This document shows, one piece after another, positions 10,098 through 21,475 of a DNA stretch of 64,000 nt (position 1 is the first letter of the stretch; every line of letters begins with the position of its first letter). The notes under the pieces were generated by a model that was not told the origin of the DNA, made no database searches, and was given only the letters and a program-made list of their open reading frames with translations. Source of the stretch: Arsenophonus sp052174535 (GTDB taxonomy: Bacteria > Pseudomonadota > Gammaproteobacteria > Enterobacterales > Enterobacteriaceae); the NCBI GenBank assembly GCA_052174535.1, contig JBQMRQ010000019.1, forward strand, positions 45,964-109,963, read 5' to 3'. A program made the translations under genes and the position numbers.

Positions 10098-11404
10098 GAG
10101 TTATCCTTATTTTAGTATGAAATTTTATAGGTGCTAGCATATCTCCTGTCTGATTAATTTCGTGGATGATCTTCAACAATAGAGAGATAATTTATTTTAA
10201 AAAACTACTACAGGTATTCAAAAATTAGATATTATCTCTGATCTTTTGCATAAACGTATCCTAATGGAGGTGATAGGAAGAGATAGCACTGCTTGAGACT
10301 GAGATTGAATCCATATGCTGCAAGAGCATGATGAACAACCACCTTTGACGGCAAAGCTGGGGAATATTCCAGTCATCCGTAACGGTTATGTACCGCAGTG
10401 AATCATATAGATTTCTATTGGCGATGCTGAGACTAAAGTACTTAATGTTAAAAGAGATCGCAGCGGCAACAGAATATGTTTCAACAGCTAGTCAGTGCCT
10501 TATCTGAAACGTACAAAAAGTGACAAAGAATTGCTACCATTCTTGTATTTGCAAGGCATAAAGAATATCTACAGGTGACTTTCATAAAATAGCTATTGGT
10601 TTTTTTCTTGATGAAAAAACACATACTCTCTCTAGAATATCATCAGTAAACTAAAAGAGAAATCTCTTGAAAGAGCACTGGCAATGGCTGCACTGTATGG
10701 ATGGTAAGAAGTTTACTACGCTCGAAGAAGGTTATTGATAGTTAGAAGCGAATTGGGCTGAACTTCTGAATCGCTGTGAGCGTGAAGTTTAACTGTATCT
10801 CCAAGATTCCTTATGGAAGGAGATGATAACCTTGTGGTTTTTAGAATGTAATGGCAAAAATATTCTCTTTGGGCACACAGCATTAATGCTCTTGGGTATA
10901 TAAAACAACTAATATGCTGCCTTAACTCCCAAAAAGCATACAAGTAAAATTAAAACTGAACTGTAGGATATCTGGCTAGCAGAAAATCGCGATGCCGCTA
11001 ATAAATTCCTTGATATTTTATTAGCAAGATTTTTTAGCGTATTCTGCCAACGATGAAGAAGCAGAAGAAAGATTAAGAAAATTGCTGCATCCTATGATTC
11101 CCCATTAGCGCAGTGTATATAGACCCGTTAAATAAAAATAAGTCCCATTAATCAGCTTTGTGATAGTGTAAGGCTATGAAGCTGATGCGCGAAGAGCTGT
11201 AGTTCAAGAAAATAATCCTTTCAATGGTATTTAAATTGCTACAGTCTGATCAAAAAAAGCTAGAATCATCTAGAGAAACCTAACCTACTGACTTTAGTAC
11301 TAAACAATATCTAATTTAAGAATGGAGAAGAGATTTATAAAATATTAGCGTGGAACGTTAGCCTTTGTGGCCTCCGTCTTGTACACTAAATTTATTAAAA
11401 ACTT
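10098..11404 (+). mobile_element. IS256-family relic
   Basis: A plus-orientation copy of the same element. Terminal repeats are recognisable at 10098 (GAGTTATCC) and near 11404. Transposase remains are visible: around 10722-10785 the reading EEGYW, with stops, then LEANWAELLNRC corresponds to the EDGYRESEASWAELLN region of IS256-type transposases. Stops and frameshifts occur throughout. Confidence 0.8.
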
Positions 11405-11732
11405 AAGTAATAACCATCAGTAATAATTTATTTTCAGATAAGAATTTTTGTATTGATAATAATTTTATCAAAAAAAGCAGTAATAAAATTTATAAATATG
11501 CTTTTTATTTTTTCTTCAATAAAATATCTAATTTTAGCGTTAATTGCAGTTTTTTCAATAACTGCCTAAATTTATAGAGCTCTTAATTTTTAATCACAAA
11601 AAATGGAATGGCCTTAATATACTATGATCAGATGCTCACATTCTGGCTGATAATATTATCTAGTGATTGGGTTAGGTGACGATTATCAAATAACTTATGG
11701 AACAGCGAGCTAATAATAAAGTTAAAGAATAT
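11405..11732. other. Decayed DNA between two IS256 relics
   Basis: No intact frame. One reading on the plus strand near 11675-11705 gives LGDDYQITYGTAS, which looks like former coding sequence, but I do not recognise the family. The stretch separates two IS256 copies in opposite orientation. Confidence 0.4.
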
Positions 11733-13137
11733 AAGTTATTAATAAATCTGCTTTTATAAGACAAAATCAGGTTTGTGTCTTCGCGTACTCATGCTTCAAG
11801 AATCTCTTCTTGATTCTTAAATTAGATATTGTTTAGTACTAAAATCAGTAGGTTAGGTTCCCATAGATGATTCCAGCTTTTTTTTATCAAACTGTAGCAA
11901 CTTTAATACCATTGAAGGGTTACTTTAAGACACAGTGCTTTCTTCATCACATTATTAGTCTCACAGTGTCATAAAAGTTGATTTAATTCAAATTTGTCGT
12001 TTTTATTTATGCCCAGTGTTCTGACAAGAAACTATAGAATGTCAGCAGCTTTTCTCAATCTTTCTCCAGTTTCTTTATCTCTGCAGGACACATTGAAAAC
12101 TTACCAACAAACATTAAAGATTTTATTATCGGAATTACGATTCTCTAGTAGGCAAACTTTTCGCAGCTCACCTATAACTTTCAGTTATTTCCTTTTGAGA
12201 AGGAAAACCAGTACATTAGCTACTTTATGTAGCTAATGGCCTTAGTGTTACATGTCTGAAAAGATTTTACATTGCATTTAAAAACTAAGAGCACCCTCCG
12301 TCTTCGATGGCAAGCTTAGGGATGCGATTAAGTCACGCGATTGAAGTGAATTGGAAGTTAAGTTCAGTCACTTTTGACTATTGATAATTATTTTCGAACA
12401 TAACAACCTCCTTAGGTTCATGCGCAGTGCTACAAAATAATGAGCAGTAAGTAAAATGTTCAGCTTGTCTAACAGAACGGCATTTTATACCATCGGAAAA
12501 GAAATAAATCTAGCGCAGATCATCGCTTAAATCACGCAGGCATCCCCCATTACCTATGCTCTTCAAAGTATTTCCCTGTTTTATTCTACTGATGATCTTC
12601 ACGCTGTAGAAGAGCATGTGCTTTTTTATCTAGAACCGATTTTCCTAAAAGACTTTCCTCAAAATCACCGGTAGATATGCTTTTGCCAATAAACAGGTAT
12701 GGTAACAACTCTTCACCGTTTTTGCACGCTTTAGATAAGACGGGTAGTACGAGATCTTGAAGGATATTCTGTTAATTCTACGATTTTTGATCTTATATAG
12801 GCATTTTAATCTCAATATCAGCAATAGCAGTTGTAGGGCTTACTATGACATATAACCGTACGGATAATAAAATGTGAAGTTCATTAAAAAGGCGCCTTGA
12901 GCATCTTGTTACAGCATGGCTTCGAGTTTCGTTTTAACGACAAAGTTATCAACTACCAGATAGAATTACGAATAAGTTCATACAAGAGGCACAGGTAATA
13001 CCTAATTTTAGGATACCTGTAAGGGTAAGATTTTTTCATGGTATATCATCTCTCTGTTGTTGACATTATTCATGAAATGAATCAGGAAGATACGTCAGAA
13101 TCTCAGAAATCACATACACTAGAAATGAACATAACTC
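11733..13137 (-). mobile_element. IS256-family relic, near full length
   Basis: A minus-orientation copy of about 1.4 kb, with its right end near 11733 and left end at 13137. It forms an inverted pair with the copy at 10098-11404. The short plus-strand frames at 11994-12236 and 13038-13232 lie antisense to the dead transposase and are not genes. Confidence 0.8.
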
Positions 13138-13867
13138 AAACTCATTACCAATATATCTTTATAGTAATTTCTTTTTCTAAAAAAGAATTTTTTAAATCAT
13201 TAAAAGGTATTACCCTTTCCTTTTTAATATAATGTCAGGCTGAATTTTTCCTTTTAAATATCACTATATTTAATATAGACTAAAAATCTTTGATTAATTT
13301 TACTAAGGTAATGGGGAGATTCGGCGCTCCCTCTCGTGTAATGCAGCGTTCTTATTAATTTACACAATGAACTTTATTCGATAACCATTATAAAACTTTT
13401 ATCTTTTTAGAAAAAAATTATTATATTTCAATCTTAAATATCAAATAGATATAATTTAAATATCTTTTTAATAAAAAATAGTTGACAAATAAATCTAAAA
13501 GATATTCTTTTACAGCCTTTTAAGCTAAAGGTACTTAGATTAATAATCTAAAGAAAAATAATTATAACTCCCTAATTAATTTCATTAATTAATTTTTAGA
13601 AATGATATTCTCACATATAATTTATTGTTTTTACAAAAATTTTCATATAGTGCATTTTTAATCATAGTTTATTAACTTGAATTAAATTAATTTTTAAAGT
13701 TATATCCTTTTTTTTAAAATCTTGTGATTGCTAATCAAGATAAACAATTTAAATATAAAATATCTAATTAATAGATAAAAGAAAATATTTTATGTAATGG
13801 GTTACATTTATATGTAATATCTGATAAATGATTTAATCAAATTATTTTAATTAGGTAATAGATTATA
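13138..13867. other. Gene-free region upstream of xthA
   Basis: AT-rich sequence without recognisable genes. A short GC-richer patch at 13312-13350 holds a small hairpin (GGGAG with CTCCC around 13314-13331) of unknown meaning. The xthA promoter should lie in the last 100 bp. Confidence 0.4.
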
Positions 13868-14677
13868 ATGAAATTTGTTTCATTTAATATTAATAGCCTA
13901 AGGGCACGCTTCCATCAGCTTGAAGCTATCATTAAAAAACATCAACCTGATGTCATTGGCTTACAAGAGACCAAAGTTGATGATTGTAAATTTCCTTTAG
14001 AGCAGGTTAATCAGCTAGGCTATCATATTTATCACCATGGACAAAAAGCGCATTATGGTGTCGCACTACTTTGCAAACAAAAACCAATCACTATCCAGAA
14101 AGGATTCCCTTTCGACGATATTGATGCCCAGTGCCGTATTATTACAGCAAATATTAAAACAAAAAAAAGAATTATTACCGTAATAAACGGTTATTTTCCA
14201 CAAGGTGAGTGCCGTAATCATCCAACAAAATTTGCAGCAAAAGAAAAATTTTATCAAGACTTACAACTTTATTTGCAAAATAATTTTTTACCTCAATCTC
14301 ATATTATTCTTATGGGAGATATGAATATTAGTCCAACAGATCATGATATTGGAATTGGTGAAATAAATAGAAAGCGTTGGCTAAGCAGGGGAAAATGCTC
14401 GTTCTTACCTGAAGAACGCGAATGGATGGATAAATTAAAATCCTGGGGATTAATAGATACTTATCGTCAACAAAATCCAGAAATTACTGATCAATTTTCG
14501 TGGTTTGATTATCGATCCAAGGGGTTTCTAGATAACCGAGGTTTGCGAATTGACTTGATCTTAGCATCAAGTTCGTTGTTTGAATGCTCTTATGAAACAG
14601 GTATTGATTATTCCATTAGAGGTATGGAAAAATCTTCAGATCATGCCCCTATTTGGGCAAAATTTAAATTAAGTTAA
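13868..14677 (+). CDS. xthA: Exodeoxyribonuclease III
   Basis: XthA is the main AP endonuclease and 3'-phosphodiesterase of base excision repair and also a 3'-5' exonuclease on duplex DNA. At 269 residues it matches E. coli (268). The ordered catalytic motifs of the family are visible: FNINSLRARFHQLE at the N-terminus, LQETK with the metal-binding glutamate near 34, GDMNISP near 150, the RIDLILAS block near 228, and SSDHAPIW with the catalytic histidine near 259. The ATG start matches the E. coli protein. Flanking DNA is decayed on both sides and a terminator-like hairpin overlaps the stop. Confidence 0.97.
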   Translation: MKFVSFNINSLRARFHQLEAIIKKHQPDVIGLQETKVDDCKFPLEQVNQLGYHIYHHGQKAHYGVALLCKQKPITIQKGFPFDDIDAQCRIITANIKTKKRIITVINGYFPQGECRNHPTKFAAKEKFYQDLQLYLQNNFLPQSHIILMGDMNISPTDHDIGIGEINRKRWLSRGKCSFLPEEREWMDKLKSWGLIDTYRQQNPEITDQFSWFDYRSKGFLDNRGLRIDLILASSSLFECSYETGIDYSIRGMEKSSDHAPIWAKFKLS

Positions 14678-14726
14678 AATAAAATCAAATGATAGCACTA
14701 CTTTTTATTATTTGATTTTATTTTTT
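14676..14726 (+). terminator. xthA: xthA terminator
   Basis: A 15-bp perfect inverted repeat (14676-14690 with 14710-14724, loop of 19) begins at the xthA stop codon, and its T-rich right arm runs into TT. It is AT-rich but positioned as a factor-independent terminator. Confidence 0.6.
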
Positions 14727-16059
14727 CGGTTAATTTTTCTCTATTTATCTTTAATGACCTAATGTTATGGGGTATAAAATATGATTAAAGCAATTTGTTG
14801 TCTGGTTTGTTAAATTAATATTTCACTGTCATCAGTCAGTGACGATATAAGTTTTATAAAAAACTGTTTTAACTGATTTATATTAATTTAGACTCGCAGT
14901 GAGCGGTCATGTTAGACAACGTTCCCTTCAGTGATAAAACTTTTAAAAACAATTTCTGTTGGAGCAACAGGGTTATAATATAACGGCTTTTTAACTAAAA
15001 ACTTTTGGTTAATTAACAATTTAATAATACCTTTTCACATCGGTTTTGCTACTAAATTATCCGTTTCTATCAATACTTTTTATCGCCTTATCTTGTACAA
15101 AACGGGCAATTCTGGTAATAAGAAGAAATTGTATTAGTAAATGTTTTTGTAGCTGGGTCTAATTTTTTATTACTTCACTGTTCTCGCAACATAGTTCATT
15201 TTTTACTTTTTTTCTCTGGTAGAGAAAACTATTATTACATCTATATTGTTCCTTAGTACTCAAAATCACTCGCCAACTAAATTGGACCCAAAAAGGTTAG
15301 CAGCTTTGTAATAATTTTTTTTCCTGTGATCTCCAGTTCAATAATTTTTTATAAAATTTCATATTTGCGATAAACTAGATAAAATTATTGATAAGCAATT
15401 AATGGATAAAAATTGCTTTCATTTTTGTTAATCTGCATCAGAGTTCCTCTAGCTGTAGGAATAATTAGATAATTGTACATTAATATTTTTATCATCCAAA
15501 CAGAGATTTTTCTTATCTGATAACTTAGTTGGCAGAAATTTTGTGAAGCCAAGCTGATAAACAGAAATAGCTTTTAATACCTCATAATAAATAGCAAAAT
15601 GTTCTTTTGTGATAAGTAGCGATAATCTAAACAAGGATAAATAATGACTTTATATTTTTATATAATGATTAACATATAGCAAAAACTTCTTTAGATACTC
15701 AAGGAATGTTTTGGTTACTTCAATTTATAAAGCTGATAATGAATAAAGTAAGGATGCAATTTCTAATTCTTGTTTATTAATTATATACAATAGCTAAAGC
15801 TGATTGATGAGTAATTCGTACAGGGACATGCTCAGCTAAAAGACTATAAATCAAATACCTACTTCATTCTGATAATCAATACAAGTTTTACTTGACTACT
15901 AGATAGTAGTGAAATATTATTCATGGACGTGAATATATGAGATTTTAATTTAAAAAATCTTTAGCAACAAAATGTTTGATCTTTTTATCTCTTCTAACCA
16001 TCAATCCTAATATACTAACGTTTAAATTCGTCAACAGAAATACCATTGATAAAAACTGA
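14727..16059 (-). pseudogene. Unidentified decayed coding region
   Basis: Several minus-strand stretches look like former coding sequence. One is a 61-codon frame at 15449-15634 starting MFRLSLLITKEHF, and its reading continues past the stop as NSDAD in the next bases. Another is an almost open stretch at about 14900-15080 reading AKPM, then KGIIKLLINQKFLVKKPLYY and PTEIVFKSFITEG. They may be pieces of one gene of several hundred codons. I do not recognise the family. Interruptions are frequent, so it is non-functional as it stands. Confidence 0.4.
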
Positions 16060-16198
16060 TCGCTGGATAAGCAAAGTATATGCTCGCATCATATTTATAC
16101 CATACAATCAATATCTATCATGAAATTAATCAGCAGGATAACGCAGCATCGTTTCCGAAACTTTATATACCATAAATTAACATAACTATCTTAGCAGG
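16060..16198 (-). mobile_element. IS256-family left-end fragment
   Basis: About 140 bp match the minus-orientation left end of the element, including the ATGAAATTAATCAGCAGG-like stretch and the degenerate terminal repeat ending near 16198. The rest of this copy is not recognisable. Confidence 0.6.
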
Positions 16199-16362
16199 AC
16201 ATGCTTTCTAACTACAGAAATTAGTTTTAAACTAAATTGATAATTCATTAAACTTACAATTTTTAAGATAAATAAAATTATTTATATAGATTTTAATGTC
16301 AATTTAAATATTAAAAATTTTATGAATAAATTATAAATATTAATGATTTATTAGTTTTTAAC

Positions 16363-17007
16363 TTAAAGTAATCCGGGAAAAATAGATTTAGTTCCTGTAA
16401 TAATAAACTCAATGCCAATTGACATTAACAATAATCCCATAATACGAGTAATAACATTAATACCCGTATGGCCTAAATATTTAATTAGAATTGTTGCTGA
16501 TCGAAAAAGTAACCAACAAGATAAAGTAAAAAAGATACAAGTTAATGATAGACCAACTAAATTTTGCCATCCCAACCAACGAGAAGACCAGACAATACAT
16601 GAACTGATTGCGCCAGGCCCAGCCATTAATGGTAGCGCTAAAGGAACAACTCCAATACTATCACAAATAGCAGTTTCTATTTTTTTTTGTTTATTTTGTT
16701 TATCTTCACCTATTTGACCAGTAATCATAGACATAGCAATAGCCGCAATAACTATTCCGCCGGCAATACGAAAAGAATCAATAGAAATACCAAATAATTT
16801 TAAAAAAACTTCACCTACTAATAATGAAATACATAAAATAATTGCTACAGAAAAATTAGCTACTAAATTAGTACGATTTCTTTCTGCTACAGATTGATAA
16901 TTAGTCATACTAATAAATACAGGCAAAATTCCTATTGGATTTACTAATGCAAAAAGACCTAAAAAAAACTTAATATAATTAGGAAGATCCAGTAAAATAC
17001 CAACCAC
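16363..17007 (-). CDS. ychE: MarC-family inner membrane protein YchE
   Basis: This is a predicted six-helix inner membrane protein of the MarC family, whose function is not established. The 214-residue protein matches E. coli YchE in length and closely in sequence, with GLFALVNPIGILPVFISMT at the N-terminus, SFRIAGGIVIAAIAMSMITG in the middle and TGINVITRIMGLLLMSIGIEFI near the end. The start is placed at GTG 17007, which aligns with the E. coli initiator and has GAGGG about 8 bases upstream. A longer reading from TTG at 17022 is possible but would include that ribosome site. The gene is isolated between relics. Confidence 0.9.
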   Translation of the reverse strand: MVGILLDLPNYIKFFLGLFALVNPIGILPVFISMTNYQSVAERNRTNLVANFSVAIILCISLLVGEVFLKLFGISIDSFRIAGGIVIAAIAMSMITGQIGEDKQNKQKKIETAICDSIGVVPLALPLMAGPGAISSCIVWSSRWLGWQNLVGLSLTCIFFTLSCWLLFRSATILIKYLGHTGINVITRIMGLLLMSIGIEFIITGTKSIFPGLL

Positions 17008-17199
17008 AATTGAGTCCCTCAATCAAATATTAACCTTAGCTAAAAATTAATTATTAATATTAAATAATGTTTAACTTTATTCAGTAAAAATACTTTATCT
17101 TAGCATAGTATACTTATCTAGCTAAAAGTTAAAAACTAATTCCAATAACAAAATAAGTTTTTAACTTAGATACCATACTAAATTTTGTTAACTAATTAT

Positions 17200-17683
17200 G
17201 AATTACGCTAACTTTTTTGGTATATAGAGTTTCTGAGATGGGTGCGTATCTTACTGATTGATTTCGTGAATGATCTTAATAACAGAGAATGATATGCAAT
17301 TAAAATTTCACTCTACAGGTATCTGTAAAATTAGATATTACATGTAATTCCTTACATGAACTCATCTGTAATGGTAGTAAGTAGCTTATAGCTCCGCTGT
17401 CAAGAGAGAGCCTCAAAGCTATGCTGTTCAATATGCTTACGCCGCATTATTAACTGGCATCACCATATCATTTTGTGCATAATAGTTATTTACTCAGCAA
17501 CCCAAATAAGATGACGGGTATTAGCGATGTTGAGATTTAAAGTCCCTGAGATCAGGAATCGGAGCGGAAACAGGGGTATGCTTCAATAGCTTCGTTGCTG
17601 CCTTATCTGAAGCGTATAAAATAGCGAAGAGTTCCTATTATAGTTTATGCCTGCTAGAGCATCTCCTCTTATGATTTTTACAA
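17200..17683 (+). mobile_element. IS256-family left part, first arm of an inverted pair
   Basis: The segment begins with a degenerate left end near 17200 and follows the plus orientation up to about 17680. It then abuts the right end of an opposite copy at 17684. Confidence 0.7.
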
Positions 17684-17990
17684 GAGTTATTAGTAAATCT
17701 GGTGTGTAGCAATCTCAGGATCTCCGCTTCGTTCTCATACTTCATAAATCTCTTCTCTATCCTTAAATTAGACACTGTTTATTAAACAACGATAAGTAGA
17801 TCAAAATCCTCCTTAGTCAGTTTTATTTTTCATTGCTGCAATATACCTTTTAAAAACTTTGCTAATAAAATATCAAGAGCTTTATTAGCAACAGAGCGAC
17901 TCTTTGGTAGCAAAATCTCCCGTCTCTCTCTTAACTTTTAGTTCCATACCTTTAGAGAGTGAAGCTAATGAATTAGCTATTTTTTAAATG
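17684..17990 (-). mobile_element. IS256-family right-end fragment, second arm of the inverted pair
   Basis: The fragment starts with a well-preserved right terminal repeat (GAGTTATTAGTAAATCTGG) and continues in minus orientation for about 300 bp before similarity is lost. Confidence 0.7.
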
Positions 17991-19732
17991 TGATACAGCA
18001 TAGTGTAAGCGATACAGCTACGCTGTATCATGGATATTATGAATAAATATTGTTTTATTTTATATTCTGCAATATGTTAATTTTTAGAAATTTATCTAGA
18101 TAGATCGAAATAAATCTTCTAGATAACGGAAATTGGATAAATTATCAGGAAGAGAAAACATACGACTTCACCTATCACACTTCTTGATTATCCGAAGTAT
18201 TTTATGATCTCTATACTAAAATTGATGATAACAGACTAACTAAATTTTTTATCACAATACCACAAAAGGCTATACAACGCAATGCCTCCGATTCAGTACA
18301 TAATTTTAGACATGTACAGAGTATTCCTTGATTTAGTCACTAATTATCTAGGATTTTTAAGAAAACATCTTAGAAATAACGCTGAATATAATTGCATTGA
18401 TGGAAAGGATAACTGAAAGCATCCTTGCTGATGAATTTATTACTTTTATAGAGAAGTGGGGATAATCCCGTCTCCTTCATCTCCTGGGACAAACGCAAAG
18501 ATAGGTCGGCTGATAAATTTGACGAATACGGGACAAAATGATAATTTCTATTTCTCTGGCAAGATACTTAGAGATAATTTACTAAGATGTATATCCCCCC
18601 TAATTAAACAACTTTTTACTATTGATAACGACTGGAATAACTTTTCTGAAACACAGTGAAAATATTAACTTATGGATCAGTCTATGCTGTCGAGCAAATG
18701 CTTACCTGTAGAGCATTTGTGCCAATGTGGGTGTTATCCCGGCACTACTGCTGTGCCTCTCCTAAATGGTTATTACTGCTATTTTTCCGCAAAAGCTGTG
18801 AAGTTTTATAAAAACCTGCAGTTTATTGTTGCCTCAAAGCTATTGATGGCTGCTTAATACAGCAGGTTCATATTTTATCAACTACAACTATTAACACATT
18901 ACTTTTATTATGCCTCATTTTATTTTGTCTGTTTTAACAATAACTAAACGCTATTCAATACTCTGTTTCGCGCCACCACTCACACTATCCTGAAGTGATG
19001 GGCTCTCCTCACCGAAAAAAAGGGTATTAAAATGCCATCTCTTCCTACACATTTATAGTTGACAACTCAATAAACATCTGCATGTTTATATCTCCGTCAC
19101 TCCTTGCATTCTATAGATTAAATTTCTGTATGATTAATGAGGTATTCTTAAAAAAACGGTGAAAGGGGAAAACCTCTGTCGAGATGCTATCATCCGACTG
19201 CTGTGTTATAACTATAACCTGATAAATCTAAATATCTTTCTTTGTCTTGGCATATATCTGCTCAAGGAATCAAGTTATAGCGTCATCTGAAGCTCCAGTA
19301 CGGGGACATTACTGGAAAATATGCTTTCCTTAAAAAGGCAAAAAAGTGGTATAATAATTTGGAATAGCTTGGTGCCACTATTTTAAATGACCACTAGTAT
19401 TCCATGCAAAAACTGAGGCATTACTCTGAATGAGAGTAAGAGTTATATACTATTACTATGACTACTTATGACTACTAGACTTTAAAGCGATATCGGAATC
19501 AGATCTTAAGTCAGGAAGATATAATTAGACGCTATATATTAGCTATATTTTAGCAAGTCATCTTTAAGATAGTCAATTGTTATGGTTTCTTGTTGAAATG
19601 TTAATGAGAGGCACATTATTATTGAAGATATATAAGACGCTGAAGAAGAGATAGATCGAAAACAACAGGAAAGGAGAGATTTACTTTTTTGATAAATATG
19701 AGATTCCTGTATACAGATTTGTATAGAATGAG
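17991..19732. other. Unidentified decayed island, less AT-rich in places
   Basis: There are no functional genes. Two plus-strand frames of 67 and 61 codons (18456-18659 and 18672-18857) have less AT-rich composition than the spacers. The second reads EHLCQCGCYPGTTAVPLL, with three clustered cysteines. Readings further on (around 19155-19320) also look like broken coding DNA. An 8-bp perfect hairpin sits at 18011-18029. The island ends at a strong terminator at 19733 and is bounded by two IS256 fragments. A prophage remnant is one possibility, but I recognise no phage protein. Confidence 0.4.
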
Positions 19733-19763
19733 GTACCCTGTCTGACGACAGGGTACTTTTTAT
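19733..19763 (+). terminator. Strong factor-independent terminator
   Basis: A perfect 10-bp stem (GTACCCTGTC, loop TGAC, GACAGGGTAC at 19733-19756) is followed directly by TTTTTATT. This is a textbook terminator for plus-strand transcription, yet no intact gene lies upstream for more than 2 kb. Confidence 0.85.
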
Positions 19764-19969
19764 TAATGCTCAGATTAACAAACTGAGGTAACATAACTAT
19801 GGTTAGAAAGAATACATAAAATAAAAAGAGGTTATTAAGCCAAACCTAGAGTTAATATCTCTAAAGTTAATGTATTAGATTAAAGAATACATACTCCGAT
19901 AAAATTTTAACTTACAATAAACCCATTAAACCAATTTAATTTTCTTTATAGTAAGAAAAAAAGAGCTTT

Positions 19970-20326
19970 TTATCCTGCTATTAAAAAGCAATTTAGTTTT
20001 CTAACAATTCAACAAGAATGATTGGCATTCTATGCCTTTCCGTCAACACACCACTATCAATAATAGTGACGAAGTTAATTGAATCGCCTTTTGTGATAAT
20101 GAACATTCTAAGCTGATGCCTGAAGGCACTGTAGTTCAAGAAAAAAGAAGGATTTCAATTGTATTTAAGCTGTTCCAGCTTGTTCAGAAAAGTAAAAGCA
20201 GTTAACTGGAGATTCACCTTGCTTACTATGAGGTAAGTAACGTCTAATTTAAAGATGCAGAACAGATTTATAAAGTATCAAAGTAGAATATAGCTAACAA
20301 AAATATACCAGATTTACTAATAACTC
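19970..20326 (+). mobile_element. IS256-family right-end fragment
   Basis: About 350 bp of the 3' part in plus orientation, including the stretch around GATTGGCATTCTATGCC and the right terminal repeat ending TAATAACTC at 20326. The left part is missing. Confidence 0.75.
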
Positions 20327-20541
20327 TTTTATATAGTTTTTAACTATAGTGGTTTATAAAAATAAAAAATTATATAACAATTGTTTTTTAAAATAAAAAT
20401 ACTAGTTTTTGTATAAATGTAAAGTTGAGTGTTTTTTTTATATCTGCACAACAAAGGGCTTGAAAAATAATTAAAAAACATTATTTATATATTACTAATT
20501 TAATGTTAGTCGTTGTTAATTAATAAAGGAAAGCAATTTTT

Positions 20542-21426
20542 ATGATGCGAATAGCCTTGTTTTTACTTACAAACTTGGCAGTAATGTTTGTATTTGGAAT
20601 TATTTTGAGCTTGACTGGTATCCAAGAACAAAGCGTTTCGGGGTTAATGATTATGGCTGGTCTTTTTGGTTTTGGTGGCTCATTTATCTCATTACTAATA
20701 TCAAAATGGATGGCATTGCGTTCTGTTGGTGGAAAGGTAATTGAAAACCCGACAACAGAAACGGAACATTGGTTATTAAATACTGTTAAGCGTCAGTCTG
20801 ATCAAGCTGGCATTAAAATACCGGAAGTTGCTATTTATCATGCACTCGATATTAACGCTTTTGCTACCGGAGCTCGTCGTGATGCGTCACTGGTTGCTGT
20901 TAGTACAGGTTTATTAGAAAACATGGATCGTGATGAAGCTGAAGCAGTTATTGCTCATGAGATTAGTCATATTACTAATGGTGACATGGTAACAATGACC
21001 TTATTGCAAGGAGTAGTAAATACTTTTGTTATTTTTATTTCACGTACTCTTGCTCAGTTAGCGTCTGGATTTTTATCAAATAGCAATAATGATAATGAAA
21101 ATAGCCAGGGTAATCCAATGATTTACTTTGCAGTATCAATGGTATTAGAAATCGTATTTGCTATTTTGGCGAGTATTATTACTATGTGGTTTTCACGTTA
21201 TCGTGAATTCCGCGCAGATGCAGGTTCGGCTGGTTTAGTGGGTAGAGAGAAAATGATTGCTGCCCTACAGCGTCTGAAAACAAGTTATGAACCACAGGAA
21301 GTTGGCAGTATGATGGCTTTTTGCATTAATGGTCGTTCTAAATCTTTTAGTGAGTTGTTTTTATCTCATCCCCCTCTTGATAAACGTATTGATGCCTTAC
21401 GTAGAGGTACTTATCTTAATCGATAA
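20542..21426 (+). CDS. htpX: Membrane-bound zinc metalloprotease HtpX
   Basis: HtpX is an inner-membrane protease of the M48 family that helps FtsH remove misfolded membrane proteins and is usually induced by the Cpx envelope stress response. At 294 residues it matches E. coli (293). Membrane segments lie at about residues 4-24 and 35-55, with two more in the middle. The zinc motif HEISH is at residues 139-143, and the third ligand is probably the glutamate in REFRADAGSAG. The ATG start is the family start, preceded by AAAGGAAAG at suitable distance. A strong hairpin terminator follows. No Cpx box was identified with confidence. Confidence 0.97.
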   Translation: MMRIALFLLTNLAVMFVFGIILSLTGIQEQSVSGLMIMAGLFGFGGSFISLLISKWMALRSVGGKVIENPTTETEHWLLNTVKRQSDQAGIKIPEVAIYHALDINAFATGARRDASLVAVSTGLLENMDRDEAEAVIAHEISHITNGDMVTMTLLQGVVNTFVIFISRTLAQLASGFLSNSNNDNENSQGNPMIYFAVSMVLEIVFAILASIITMWFSRYREFRADAGSAGLVGREKMIAALQRLKTSYEPQEVGSMMAFCINGRSKSFSELFLSHPPLDKRIDALRRGTYLNR

Positions 21427-21436
21427 AATAATAACA

Positions 21437-21475
21437 AATAATCCCACCAATAAGATAGTGGTGGGATTATTATTT
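21437..21475 (+). terminator. htpX: htpX terminator
   Basis: A 13-bp perfect stem (21437-21449 with 21459-21471, loop of 9), with a GC-rich core TCCCACCA/TGGTGGGA and AT base, is followed by ATTT. It lies 10 bases after the htpX stop. Confidence 0.85.

Noticed and set aside
11994..12236. 80-codon plus-strand frame
   Set aside because: It is antisense to the dead transposase of the IS256 copy at 11733-13137.
13312..13350. GC-richer patch upstream of xthA, considered as a tRNA fragment
   Set aside because: No cloverleaf or T-arm sequence could be formed; only a 5-bp stem is present.
2848..20326. Regular spacing of similar repeats, at first suggestive of a CRISPR-like or repeat array
   Set aside because: The repeats are 0.3-1.4 kb IS256 copies in both orientations with terminal inverted repeats, not short direct repeats with spacers.
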